From contig CM076143.1 in assembly GCA_038025085.1 (NCBI GenBank), positions 15,051,501 to 15,115,500 of the forward strand: a stretch of 64,000 nucleotides of DNA. Direction: 5' to 3'. Under the pieces are notes generated by a model, which saw nothing but the letters and a program-made list of their open reading frames with translations, ran no database searches and was not told the origin of the DNA. A program made the translations under genes and the position numbers. This DNA comes from Tetragonia tetragonoides (taxonomy: Eukaryota; Streptophyta; Magnoliopsida; Caryophyllales; Aizoaceae). Below are positions 26,101 through 36,493 of the stretch, piece by piece; within the stretch, counting starts at the first letter, position 1; the number at the start of each line of letters is the position of its first letter.

Positions 26101-26328
26101 ATGAGGGAGGTAAAAGTCCATCCCAGTAAGTTCGAAAGGAGGGATAGAGAGGAGGATGAATATACTTCAGATGACGGGATCGAAATCTACGTCAATTATG
26201 AGGAGTTTGCGCGAACACAAGCTATTCAAAGGGCCCTGAACTTCGAAGATAAAACTGAAGTAAGCATGGTGGAGGTCATGCATCCAGAGGTCCAGCTAGA
26301 AGAGCAAAGCCAGGGACAACCACGATAG
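23194..26328 (+). pseudogene. Gag of element A (long Tat-type gag)
   Basis: The frame opens MPETRSQVRNISG at 23194, 35 bp after the primer site. The capsid region begins around residue 330 (YPDWVDRAHPFPRGFR, FTLFSGED) and continues through FNWYISL, REDP-like FARTDPGISM, the SVKEYLSRFKRVR motif and FHDFRELAESAI. Two Cys/His motifs follow (YCKWHNTMTH, CRWHMNTLHTTDQC), then a GRGYRGGRGGR basic stretch near 25750. Four in-frame stops (24370, 24433, 25054, 26326) are the only breaks; no frameshift occurs through to the end of protease at 27141. Confidence 0.85.
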
Positions 26329-26337
26329 CATGAGATT

Positions 26338-27141
26338 GTGGAAGAAGATGAGGCCTACGATTTTGTGGCCCAACAAGGTATGTCCTCTCCATCCTATCTA
26401 GAATTAGAACGAGATTTAACTTCTACTTTAGATGATTCACCATACGAATTTATAGAGGATACACTCTTAGATTTAAGGTGTTACGAAGACTTAAACATTA
26501 CAGAGATCGAAGGAATTGAGGCCTGTACGTGTGAACATGATATAGACCCAGTTTTCAAAGATTTATTGGATAGAAAAGCCATAAATAACAACCACATTAA
26601 ACCATTATATATCAAAGCAGAAATTGATAATATTGGGATAAATAGGGTTTTAATTGATAATGGGGCAGCTGTGAATGTACTACCACTATATACATTGCCA
26701 CTTCTAGGAAAATCCATGAAGGATTTAATAATTGCAGACGTAGCAGTGTATGGCTTCTCTGGACAAGTTACCAAATCGAATGGATTGTTACCAGTTAAAA
26801 TTAAAGTAGGAAATACGATCTCCTATACCGCCTTCTTTGTGGTTGATACTAGTTCTAACTATCAGGCATTATTAGGAAGAGATTGGATCCATAGCAATTA
26901 CTGCATTTGGAATAGTGAAAAGTTTGAAACTGTTAAGGCAGAAGAAAAGCCTCATCTAACCACTGCTAACTTTGTGGAAGTCAGGTTCTACACGGGGGAA
27001 TGCGAGCCAATTCGAATAGAGGTGCTCGAAGAACAACGAAGAAAAGAGGCCAATCAAAGGCCAGAAGAAGACAACGAAGAAAAAATCAAGGACTTTAACA
27101 ACAAGCTAAAAGAAGGACCCTTGAAAATTACAGCTTCCTAG
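26338..27141 (+). pseudogene. Retroviral-type aspartic protease of element A
   Basis: In the same frame as gag, separated only by the TAG at 26326. The active-site motif is VLIDNGAAVNVLP (residues 104-116 of this segment), with DNGA in place of DSG/DTG, a form also seen in Tat-type proteases. The flap/C-terminal motif ALLGRDWIH follows about 75 residues later. It would cleave the gag-pol polyprotein. The segment itself has no internal stop. The C-terminal tail is charged. Confidence 0.85.
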
Positions 27142-27402
27142 ATATAGAAGTAGAAATAGTTGTAATTGCTATTATTTTTTCAAAATTATTGTTATGTATA
27201 GAACAATAGATTGTAAAAATGCTATTCGAATTAATAGAGACGCTTTTTACGAAGAAAATGGGTTTGTAGTTGAATTAAAGAATGCTTTAGATAAGACTCT
27301 AACAGCTGTGGCAGGGATAAACAGTGAACAAAAGTTAATCCACGCAATGACTAACGAATTAAAAGAAATGCAAGAAGAAAATAGCACATATGAGGTACCA
27401 GA
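27142..27402 (+). other. Non-coding gap between protease and RT of element A
   Basis: All three frames carry stops, although gag-protease before and RT after are in the same frame. A 70-codon frame (27194-27406) runs through part of it without a recognised motif. Ogre relatives have an intron at this place; the gap could be a reduced version, but splice sites are not convincing here. Confidence 0.5.
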
Positions 27403-28517
27403 ATGAATCTGGGAAAAGAACGAAGATATAAAGATGGAAATACAAGATCCACTAGAGAAAATCCCAGAATAACCTATATCAGTGCGAAATTACTTCCAGA
27501 ACAGAAGGAAAATTTCATTAAAATCCTAATTGAATACAAGGATTGTTTTGCTTGGGCCCATCACGAGATGCCTGGGATTAACACTCGAATAGCACAACAT
27601 GAGCTGCCTATAAAAAAGGATTCTAGGCCAATTATGCAACCCCCACGAAGGATAGCCCCAGAAGTTGTTTTGGGAGTCAAAAAAGAGATAGAGAATTTAC
27701 TTGAAGCAAAATTTATAAGGCCAGCCAAATATGTTGAATGGCTAGCAAATGTTGTTCCAGTTATCAAAAAGAATGGAAAAATTAGGGTATGCATAGACTT
27801 CAGGGACCTAAATAGGGCCAACCCAAAGGACGAATATCCTATGCCAGTAGCTGACACTCTAATCGACGCAGCATCCCGACATAGAATTCTATCTTTTATG
27901 GATGGATACTCAGGGTATTATCAATTACGAATAGTTAACGAAGACAGGCACAAAATCGCATTTAGATGCCTAGGCTCCTTAGGAACATTCGAATGGATAG
28001 TGATGCCTTTTGGCCTTAAGAATGCAGGGGCAACATATCAAAGGACCATGAATTACCTTTTCCACGACATGATAGGAAAATTTATGGAAGTATATATAGA
28101 CGATGTGGTGATAAAGTCACAATCACATAAGGATCATCTAGATCATTTAGAGAGTTCATTCAAAAGAATGCGAAATATAAGTTGAAAATGAACCCACTCA
28201 AATGTGCTTTTGGAGTACAGGCAGGTAACTTCTTAGGATTTGTTATTCACCAACAAGGGATTGAAGTTAATAAGAACAAAGCAAAATCAATTTTAGAAGC
28301 AAAACACCCTACAAATAAAAAGGAACTCCAAAGATTCCTAGGGCAAATAAATTTCATTCGAAGATTTATATCTAACCTAGCAGATAAAACAAAGAACTTT
28401 TCATCACTGTTAAAATCCAAAGAAGGGGAAGAATTCCAGTGGAAACCAATACACCAAGAAACATTCGTTAAGATAAAACAATATTTATCAGAACCACCAG
28501 TGTTAATCCCACCATGA
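27403..28517 (+). pseudogene. Reverse transcriptase of element A
   Basis: Ty3/gypsy RT with FAWAHHEMPGI upstream, then CIDFRDLNRANPKDEYPMP, FMDGYSGYYQ, MPFGLKNAGATYQ and the active site YIDD at 28093-28104. The connection continues with KCAFGV and FLGFVIHQQGIEVN. A one-base frameshift near 28175 separates the palm from this part, and a TGA at 28515 precedes RNase H. The sequence makes element cDNA in the particle. Motif wording (NRANPKDEYPMP, RRFISNLADKTK) is Tat-like. Confidence 0.92.
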
Positions 28518-28716
28518 ATTGGAAAACCTTTAAGACTGTATCTCTCGTCAGGAGATACCTCAATGGGATGTTTATTGGTACAAGAAAATGACAACGGAAA
28601 AGAGCAAGCAGTGTTCTATTTATCAAAGACTTTAGCGGATACAGAAACTAGATACACACCCATTGAAAAGTGGTGCTATATCCTATATTTTGCCTCATTA
28701 AAATTAAGGCACTATT
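28518..28716 (+). pseudogene. RNase H of element A, first half (before element B)
   Basis: Continues the RT frame after the TGA at 28515 with GKPLRLYLSSGDTSMG, VFYLSKTL and ETRYTPIEK, the normal gypsy RNase H. It breaks off in the KLRHY motif where element B inserts, and resumes in frame at 46692. Confidence 0.9.
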
Positions 28717-29061
28717 TGTAGACACCAAAAATTGTGTCTATAATAAGTCCCCGTAAAAACCCGATGATGAAAGGATTGGATTTTGCTCGAACTTGGGTTG
28801 TGAGAATAATTGCTCTGATGATTAGCCCAGTTCATTTTAATTAGCCAGTGGAAGCCTTTTGTACAGGTGATCCAAACCAGTTGGACTCAATTCAATTGGA
28901 GTCCAAAACTGAGAGATAGGCCTCTTTGAACCTAAGGGCCCGAAAGGGAACCCAAACCCATGAGTCAACCCTTGGTCAAACAAGGGAGCTCAGTCAATCC
29001 CGCGTGGACCCCCTCGGAAGAGCCTCCCCCACACGAAAATCATGCCAGGCGCCTATGCAGG

Positions 29062-29241
29062 CACACCGCACCAGGTCCAAGCGGCCACGCTTGGGCTCAA
29101 GCGGTGGCCGCTAAGACAAGCGGCTGTGCCGCTAGGCCAAGCATTTTGACCGCTTTCCTTGTGGCTAAGCCGCTTGCCAAGCGGCTTGACCGTTTGGCCT
29201 GCCGGTTTGGCCGCTCGTGCCTAGCGGTTTGGCCGCCTGGA
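29062..29241 (+). promoter_or_regulatory. GC-rich AGCGGC repeat block in U3 of B LTR
   Basis: About 180 bp of degenerate inverted and direct copies of CAAGCGGC / GCCGCTTG and GGTTTGGCCGC, preceded by GCCAGGCGCCTATGCAGG at 29044-29061 and followed about 75 bp later by the TATA box. The 3' LTR has it at 45508-45650. Related blocks occur upstream of both antisense genes in this element (40146-40343 and 44128-44262). It probably acts as an upstream promoter module. Confidence 0.6.
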
Positions 29242-29313
29242 CCCTTTCTCGCGGACGGCAAAATTTGAGGCCCATTCGATTTCCGTGCCAAACCCTGACA
29301 TCTCCCCCTCTTC

Positions 29314-29320
29314 TATATAA
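29314..29320 (+). promoter_or_regulatory. TATA box of B 5' LTR
   Basis: TATATAA in TTC-TATATAA-GCAAACC, repeated at 45722-45728 in the 3' LTR. It is followed by a GATTCTCTCTAAGAG stretch that probably lies at the RNA start. Confidence 0.7.
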
Positions 29321-30326
29321 GCAAACCTTAGGTTTCAGTTGAAAAGGTTGGAGATTCTCTCTAAGAGGATGGAAATTTTAGAGTGAGGTTGGCAGTTTTC
29401 CTCCCAAGGTTGGACATTTTCTCTCATATTATAAACCCTAAATTCTGATTCTACTCCTTCTTTGGGATTAGCCCTAGCACCATAAATATAAACCTTCATA
29501 CTTCATCAGGAGCATGAATTCAAGCAATACAACCCAATAAGTTCATTGTGAGCATCCAGGTAATCCAACCTGAGGGTTTCAATAAATTTTATATTGCTTG
29601 TTATTACTAACGAATTTGGTTTATGTGATATGTACATGCATGGCGCGTTTTGGGCAATAGGGCTTGTATTAAGCCTAATGAATGGATGAATGAATGCATA
29701 TTTATTATTTATTACTTTATATTGAATTATGCTTTGTTTGTGAATTGGTGGATGAATTACCTTGTTTGTCTTCTAACTCGCAGGTTTTTAGAATATTTAT
29801 CTTTTTCTAGAAATAAAAAGCATGTAACTTGATAAATTGTTAAAAGTGGTCACATTAATAATGCTTGTTCAAACCCATTACTTAAAACTAGGAATTTGGA
29901 CAAACTAAACCCTGTTTGGAACCGTAGCATTAATAATCATATTGAATCGATTAGTAAAGGCCGTTGTTGTTAACGGGCGAGTTGGGTGCCTAACACCTTC
30001 CTAGATCATACCTACGCCCCCGAACTCATTAATGAAGTCAATTTCCCCAATAGGGATTGGGGTGCACAGGAGTTGAGTTGATGTCTTTCTAGACTATCGA
30101 CTTGATCTTCAAGCTTTCCAAATTACCTCAAACTTTGGTGGTGACTTCCGACAATCTTAAGCATGGCCTTGGTACAAAAATCTCTATGTGCATATACACT
30201 AAAAGATTCACGAAATTCGATCACCCAACGCGCTCTCCCAGGCTGTCCGGAAAACCCGACCCCCGGAAAGGAGGGCCGAAGGTGAGGCACGAGGAAAAGA
30301 GGGGAGAAAAATACGGCAGCCTACAG

Positions 30327-30344
30327 TGGTGACTTCACTGGGGA
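30327..30344 (+). other. Primer binding site of element B
   Basis: TGGTGACTTCACTGGGGA starts one base after the LTR, similar to the site of element A (TGGCGACCACAGTGGGAG). This form fits Tat/Ogre relatives. The tRNA is not assigned. Confidence 0.7.
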
Positions 30345-31067
30345 CATGATTAAGAGGGTGTAACTTGAAAGTCGATTCATTATAATTATTTTTGCTTGGT
30401 TCACTGCCTTGAGTGTTCTTATTATTATTTTGTGACTTGTCATTCATCATTAATTTGCATTCATTGCATTCATGTGCATGCGCTTGCGTGACTTCCGAGC
30501 TTGTTTTTACTATTTCAAACCTGTTTTTAGCCAATGGAGTTTGGTGAAGTGCCTTGGTGAGAATCCACTCGATTCTTCTTTGCCAAGCAACATGGATCCC
30601 CCCACCTCATGTACCTTCCTACGCATTCGTCCACTCGACGAGTAGGATAACTAGAATGCCTCACATTGTCGCGCATCCCGCGGATTGTAGTACATTCTTG
30701 ATCATGAGTACCTTTTGCAAAACCCTTAAGCCTACCCCATTGCATGAACTAGAACCGATGTTTTAGGTTGAAACTCAGTCCCATGTCCATGCTAGATTTG
30801 CATAATCATGTCATATTGCGTTCTTTGCTGTTTGCCCATATGTGAACGCAATCTTTGCGTAGTCTTTTTGGTTGTCATAGAATATTAGGTTAGACCCCAA
30901 TTAGGATCTTTTCCTTTTTTGAGTCTAGATTTTGCCTTAAGATCGATTCTAGAATCTTTATTTTTAGGAAATAATATCCCTGAATGTTCTATATGATGCT
31001 CGTTACCTTAGAAAAGATTTGGTTGCTATATTCTTTCCCTTTATTTAGGTAGTGAGTCTAGGTCAAA
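30345..31067 (+). other. 5' leader of element B
   Basis: No gene-like ORF. This is untranslated leader between the primer site and the tandem repeat. Confidence 0.6.
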
Positions 31068-31764
31068 AGATCTCGATAATATCTTTCCCCTCTCCTTTAG
31101 TCAAGAGTATAATATCTTTTGCTTTATCCCATATTGAGTCGAGATAATATCTCTCCCCTCTCCTTTTAGTCAAGAGTATAATATCTTTTGCTTTATCCCA
31201 TATTGAGTCGAGATAATATCTCTCCCCTCTCCTTTAGTTAAGAGTATAATATCTTTTGCTTTATCCCATATTGAGTCGAGATAATATCTCTCCCCTCTCC
31301 TTTTAGTCAAGAGTATAATATCTTTTGCTTTATCCCATATTGAGTCGAGAAAATATCTCTCCTCTCTCCTTTAGTTAAGAGTATAATATCTTTTGCTTTA
31401 TCCCATATTTAGTCGAGATAATATCTCTCCCCTCTCCTTTTAGTCAAGAGTATAATATCTTTTGCTTTATCCCATATTGAGTCGAGAAAATATCTCTCCT
31501 TTCTCCTTTAGTTAAGAGTATAATATCTTTTGCTTTATCCCATATTGAGTCGAGATAATATCTTTCCCCTCTCCTTTAGTTAAGAGTATAATATCTTTTG
31601 CTTTATCCCATATTAAATCGAGATAATATCTCTCCCTTCTCCTTTTAGTCAAGAGTATAATATCTTTTGCTTTATCCCATATTGAGTCGAGATAATATCT
31701 CTCCCCTCTCCTTTAGTCAAGAGTATAATATCTTTTGTTTATCCTATATTGAGTCGAGATCTTT
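31068..31764 (+). repeat. Leader tandem repeat, 68/69-bp units (~10 copies)
   Basis: The phrase GAGTCGAGA recurs at 31136, 31205, 31273, 31342, 31410 (as TAGTC), 31479, 31547, 31684 and 31751. Spacings mostly alternate 69 and 68 bp. Units alternate CCTTTTAGTCAAG and CCTTTAGTTAAG types, so part of the array is a ~137-bp dimer. It lies just before gag, in the transcribed leader. Confidence 0.95.
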
Positions 31765-32071
31765 TGACCTAAACCCATTACTTAGTCCCCAAGGGTAACT
31801 ATGTTGATAGAACATCCTAGATAGAAACTTCCCATCTTTGTTTTAAAACTTTTCTTTCGTGGAACTTGTTAGTCTTTCCTTTTCTAAGTCTTATCCGCTG
31901 TCCAGGATTGGGAAAAAAACAGTCAGTCCGAAAAGTTGGGAACGCGATCATAGTAATCAACGTCTGGTTAGGAAGCTCGTATTGGAATCTCCCCCTTCGA
32001 GCAAAGCTAGGCCTGACGCAGTATTTGTTACTCCCCCTCCGTATCGACCATCTTGTTCTAAGTTGACTAAA

Positions 32072-34123
32072 ATGGCCGAAGATGATATGCCCCCTCCCCC
32101 ACCTAAGACCACCGATGAGATGTTGACTGAAATGATGAAAATGCTGGAAACTATGGGAAACCGTGTGACATGGATAGAGAGCAAGGTCAAAAAAGCTGAC
32201 CCTCTTAACCAGGATGATCCTCCACCTCGAGATGACAAGGTAGAAGAGCTAAGTGCTCAAGTTAAGAACCTTGAGTTAGCTCTAACTCAAAACAAGATCA
32301 TAAGTGACTACATGATCAATGCTGAAGGATACTCCTCTCACATCAAGGGGAAGCTCCCACAAAAGTTCTCTATGCCTGAAGTCCCCATCTTCAAAGGAAC
32401 CGATGATCCAAAAGATCACATAAGGGCTTTCACCACTGCAATGGGCCTAAGAGGAGTAGATCCCGACCTCTATATTCACCTTTTCTCACAAACCTTGGAC
32501 CCCACTGTTAGGGCATGGTTTTCCAAGCTCGAGCCCATTCAGGTTCAGGAATGGAACAAAGTGTCCAGTTTATTCCTCACTAGGTATGCCGAAAATGTCA
32601 TCCAACCAACCACCATGAGAGAGTTGGAAGCAATCAAGGAAGGTGAAAATGAAAGCTTCACTGATTTTGTCAAGAAATAGAGAACTAAAGTGGCCGAAAT
32701 GCTCGACCGTCCATCCGAGGAAGAGCAAATTCAAAAACTCATCAAGAACTTACAACCTCCTTAGTTGAATCCTCTCAAATACCAAGCAATTACTTCATAT
32801 GCACAACTCAATAGTGTGGGATTGCTCATACAGGATGATCAAGCACTCAAAAAGGAGAAAAACAAGGACTTCTTCAACAAAGGTGCTTATAACTCAAGCT
32901 ACAAGAAGAACCCCAATTTGGGAAACTCTTCCAACAAGGTTAATGAAATCAATGCTGTCTACGACAAACCGCAAAGGCAATACACCCCATTGGGTATGAC
33001 CTATGCTAAAGCTTTGGAAAAGCTTGTCAAGAATGACTACCTCAATGTCGTGGGCCCCACTCCGGATCCCGACGTCGAAAAGAGGAGCCCGTCATGGAAC
33101 CCTAATCTTTATTGCAAATTCCATAGAGGAAAAGGACATGACACTGAGAAGTGTTGGACACTCAAGAATAAAATCTAGGATCTTTTTGGCAATGGGACTA
33201 TTCCCAAGCCAAAGAATGTTCCCACTCCAAATAACAACACCAATCCTCTAGGCGCAGTTTTCCTCATTAGAAATGGAGAAGAGGGAGAAGACCCCTCTCG
33301 CCTGATTGTGCCAATTGGACATCGTGTCCCACCATTTAAGATTGACTCCCTCCATCTAGAGGTGGCTGGAATTTGGGATAGTGATGATGAGGATGACCTT
33401 CACACAACCAACAGCACCCCCAAGAAATCATTGGAGGAGTTGGTGAAGGAAATCACTGTTGGTTTAAAATAAATAGACGAAGAAGTAACTAACATCGAGA
33501 TGAAGAGGAAAGAAAGAGAGGACGCAGAAGCGCAATCCGCATCTATCCTCCACCCAAGCGTGAGTCTCCCACTTAGTCACGTCCCATCCATGAGGGATAT
33601 GACCAAAAGAAACTTCTCCCCGCTACCTCTCCATCTGACTCACACTCTTGAGATACTCATAAGCATTGGAATTATACGACCACTGGGACCAACCCACGAT
33701 CCTGTCTCTCCAGGGATCGCCTGGCACCCATGTAAGTTTTGCAACTACCACAGGGGAAGAGGCCACGACACTGAAGAGTGTTGGGCGTTGAAGCAAAGAA
33801 TTCAAGATCTCATAGAAGTTCAACCATACAGCTGCAGAAACATCGCCAATCTCGAGAGAGAGTACCATAACCAAATGCCAAAAAGGGTATACACCACCAT
33901 CCTTTCAACCCCAACTCAAATCTTTCAGGACCTGTTTTGGAAAGGTATTCTAGGGCCCATTGGGCCAACACCTGATCCAGATCCAGGAAATAAGAGTAAG
34001 GACTGGAACCATACCTCTTTTTGCATCTATCACCGAGGAAGGGGACACCATACAGACGAATATGTGCACCTGGAATGCAAGATACAAGACCTCGTAAATG
34101 AAGGGGTCGTTCGCATGATATAA
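32072..34123 (+). pseudogene. Gag of element B with three CHHC zinc motifs
   Basis: The start is placed at MAEDDMPPPPPK (ATG 32072), the first conserved-looking Met after the leader. Capsid motifs follow (PEVPIFKGTDDPKDHIRAF, HLFSQTLDPTVRAWF, F-L-T-R-Y-A). Zinc-binding motifs of the form C-x2-H-x4-H-x4-C occur at about 33113 (CKFHRGKGHDTEKC), 33745 (CNYHRGRGHDTEEC) and 34024 (CIYHRGRGHHTDEY, last Cys lost). The same frame holds through about 680 codons, interrupted by stops near 32678, 32762, 33176 and 33468. Gag packages the RNA; a single zinc motif is more usual. Confidence 0.85.
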
Positions 34124-34172
34124 GTCCTTATCCGACACTCTTAACAAAGGAAGGATCACCTTCATTCCTCCT

Positions 34173-35444
34173 TTGCCTGTAAGAAGGAGGCTGAATTTCG
34201 ATTGGGTAGAGAACACACCCAACAATGCTTTGGGTCTACTATTTGGACAAGAGCATCGCCATCCAAAAGATGAAGAGCTCCACAATGTCAATAATGCAAT
34301 TCAGGATGCAAACTTTGACCCAACTAAGTTGATCACTCCAAACGAGGGTCAACTCACAAAGCAGAAACGTACTATAAGCTGGACAGGAGCCAATGGAAAG
34401 AAGATCAAGATCACGATCTCCGAAGAATCCAAGCTTGACTCCGACACTGATTCCGACCGGACCGAGTCCGATTCCGAAGACGAGTCTAATATAGTAGATT
34501 CGGGTGGTCCACCCAAATCTATGTTTAATTCTGTTTGCAAGTCGAAAGATGTTAAAGCCAATAGTAATGGCTCAGTTGATGTTTCAGTTTCCCCTATCAA
34601 TGAAATAATAATTGATTCTGCTTACTTCTTGGATTACTTAGTAGCTAATAATTCAAAAGATGAACAAGAATTGCCCAAAGAAGTAACTCAAGCACTGTTA
34701 GAGCATGAACAAAAGACTTCAATTGTGGAAGAAACAGAATTAATCAATCTTGCAAACGATCAAGAGCCGCGCCAAGTGCGCATAGGCTTATCGTTAACTC
34801 CCAAAGAGCGAGAAAGCTTTAAAAATCTCTTAAAAGAATACATAGACGTTTTCGCTTGGTCCTATAAAGATATGTCGGGAATAAGTCGCGAAATAGCACA
34901 GCATACAATACTGCTCAATCTGGATTCAAAGCCAGTAAACCAGAAACTTCGGAGAATGAAGCCTGAGTGGGCACTGAAAATCAAAGAGGAGGTGCAAAAA
35001 CAGCTCGCAGCGGGTTTTATCAGGGTTGCTCAATATCCAGAATGGGTTGCTAACATAGTGCCCGTTCCAAAAAGGGATGGCAAAGTAAGGATGTGTGTTG
35101 ACTTTAGGGATCTGAACAAGGCAAGTCCAAAGGATGACTTTCCCTTGCCACATATAGACGTATTGGTGGATAATACCGCAGGACATGCCCTCTTATCATT
35201 CATGGACGGCTATGCAGGGTAAAACCAAATACAAATGGCTGAAGAAGATATGGAGAAAACCACTTTCATTACCCAATGGGGGACTTATTACTACACCGTC
35301 ATGCCTTTCGGGTTGAAGAAAGCGGGAGCAACATACCAAAGAACCGCAACTTCCCTTCTACATGACATGATACACAAGGAAGCCGAGGTGTACGTAGACG
35401 ATATGATCATTAAATCAAAAGAGAGAGAAGGGCATATTCTCTAA
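34173..35444 (+). pseudogene. Reverse transcriptase of element B
   Basis: Upstream acidic linker, then FAWSYKDMSGISREIAQH, CVDFRDLNKASPKDDFPLP, FMDGYAG (followed by a TAA at 35220), MPFGLKKAGATYQR and the active site YVDD at 35391-35402. A frameshift near 35444 separates it from the thumb at 35477. No aspartic protease motif (DSG/DTG/DNG-A with a later LLGR) is visible between gag and this domain, where one is expected. The linker before RT is rich in Ser, Asp and Glu. Confidence 0.92.
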
Positions 35445-35476
35445 GGAAATTCTTTGACAGGCTTCGGAATTACAAC

Positions 35477-36493
35477 ATGAGATTAAATCCTCAAAAGTGT
35501 GCGTTTGGAGTAACTTCGGGCAAGCTCTTAGGATTCGTCATAAGCACAAGAGGTATTGAAATCGATCCTACCAAAATCAAAGCCATAAGGGATATGCCAT
35601 CTCCCAAAAATGAAAAGGAGATAAGAGGATTCCTAGGACGTCTCCAATACATAAGTCGATTCATATCCAAATTGACTATTACATGCGAGCCCATCTTCAA
35701 GAAGCTCAAAAAGGACACTAAATCTGCCTGGGATGATCAATGCCCGCAAGCCTTCGACAAGATTAACGAATACTTAGCTAAACCACCCGTACTGGTTCCG
35801 CCCATTCCGGGAAAACCACTTATGCTATACCTAACAGTCACAGAAACCGCCATGAGTGCTATGTTGGCCCAAAAGGTGGAGAATGACGAAAAGGTAATAT
35901 ACTACCTTAGCAAGAAATTCCTAGAATACGAAACACGATACTCCACGCTAGAGAAAACGTGTCTCGCATTGGTCACTGCCACCAAGAAGCTTCGACACTA
36001 CATGCTACAATATTCCGTTCATATAAAGTCAAGGATGAATCCGTGAAAGTACTTGTTCGAAAAACCCATCCTTAGTGGAAGAATAGCAAGATGGACCTTC
36101 ATGCTTTCAGAATTCAATCTAACTTTTGAACACCAAAAGGCGATCAAAGGACATGCCATTTCTGAACATCTCGCCAAAAACCCAGTTACTAGTGAAGATG
36201 CTACACATGACTTTCCAGATGAAGGAATAATGAGTGTCGAGGAGAACACTTGGCAATTATACTTTGACGGAGCATCAAACCAAAAGGGTTATGGCGTAGG
36301 AGTATTATAAGTCAGCCCCGAAGGCGCACATACTCCCATAGCCGTCAAGTTAGATCATGAGGTAACCAACAACGGCGCCGAATATGAAGCATGCATCATT
36401 GGTCTAGAAGCGGTAATAGAACTGCAAATTAAGGATCTAAAGGTATATGGAGATTCAACTCTCATCATAAACGAAGTTTCCCAAAAATGGAAA
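35477..36493 (+). pseudogene. RT thumb, RNase H and start of second RNase H, element B
   Basis: KCAFGVTSGKLLGFVIS and RRFIS-like SRFISKLTI connect to gypsy RNase H (GKPLMLYLTV, AMSAMLAQ, YYLSKKFLEYETRYS, KLRHYML). A TGA at 36044 follows. The second, archaeal-type RNase H begins WQLYFDGASNQKGYGVGVL (catalytic Asp intact), is stopped by a TAA at 36308, and continues NNGAEYEACIIGLEA and YGDSTLII. Presence of both domains is characteristic of the Tat lineage. Confidence 0.9.

Larger units (their letters stand above)
28717..30325 (+). repeat. 5' LTR of element B
   Basis: TGTAGACACC...GCCTACA, 1609 bp. Matches 45147-46691 nearly throughout. The main length difference is about 47 bp present here near 30163-30210 but absent from the 3' copy, and an extra AGCGGTTTGGCC unit near 29220. 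Confidence 0.95.

Noticed and set aside
28926..29291. Short GC-rich ORFs in the B LTR
   Set aside because: They span the AGCGGC repeat block in U3 and have no start conserved with function.
30208..30766. Small ORFs around the B primer site
   Set aside because: They lie across the LTR end and leader with no motif and no conservation in the 3' LTR part.
31068..31764. CRISPR-like regular repeat array
   Set aside because: Units are directly adjacent without unique spacers and lie in a plant retrotransposon leader.
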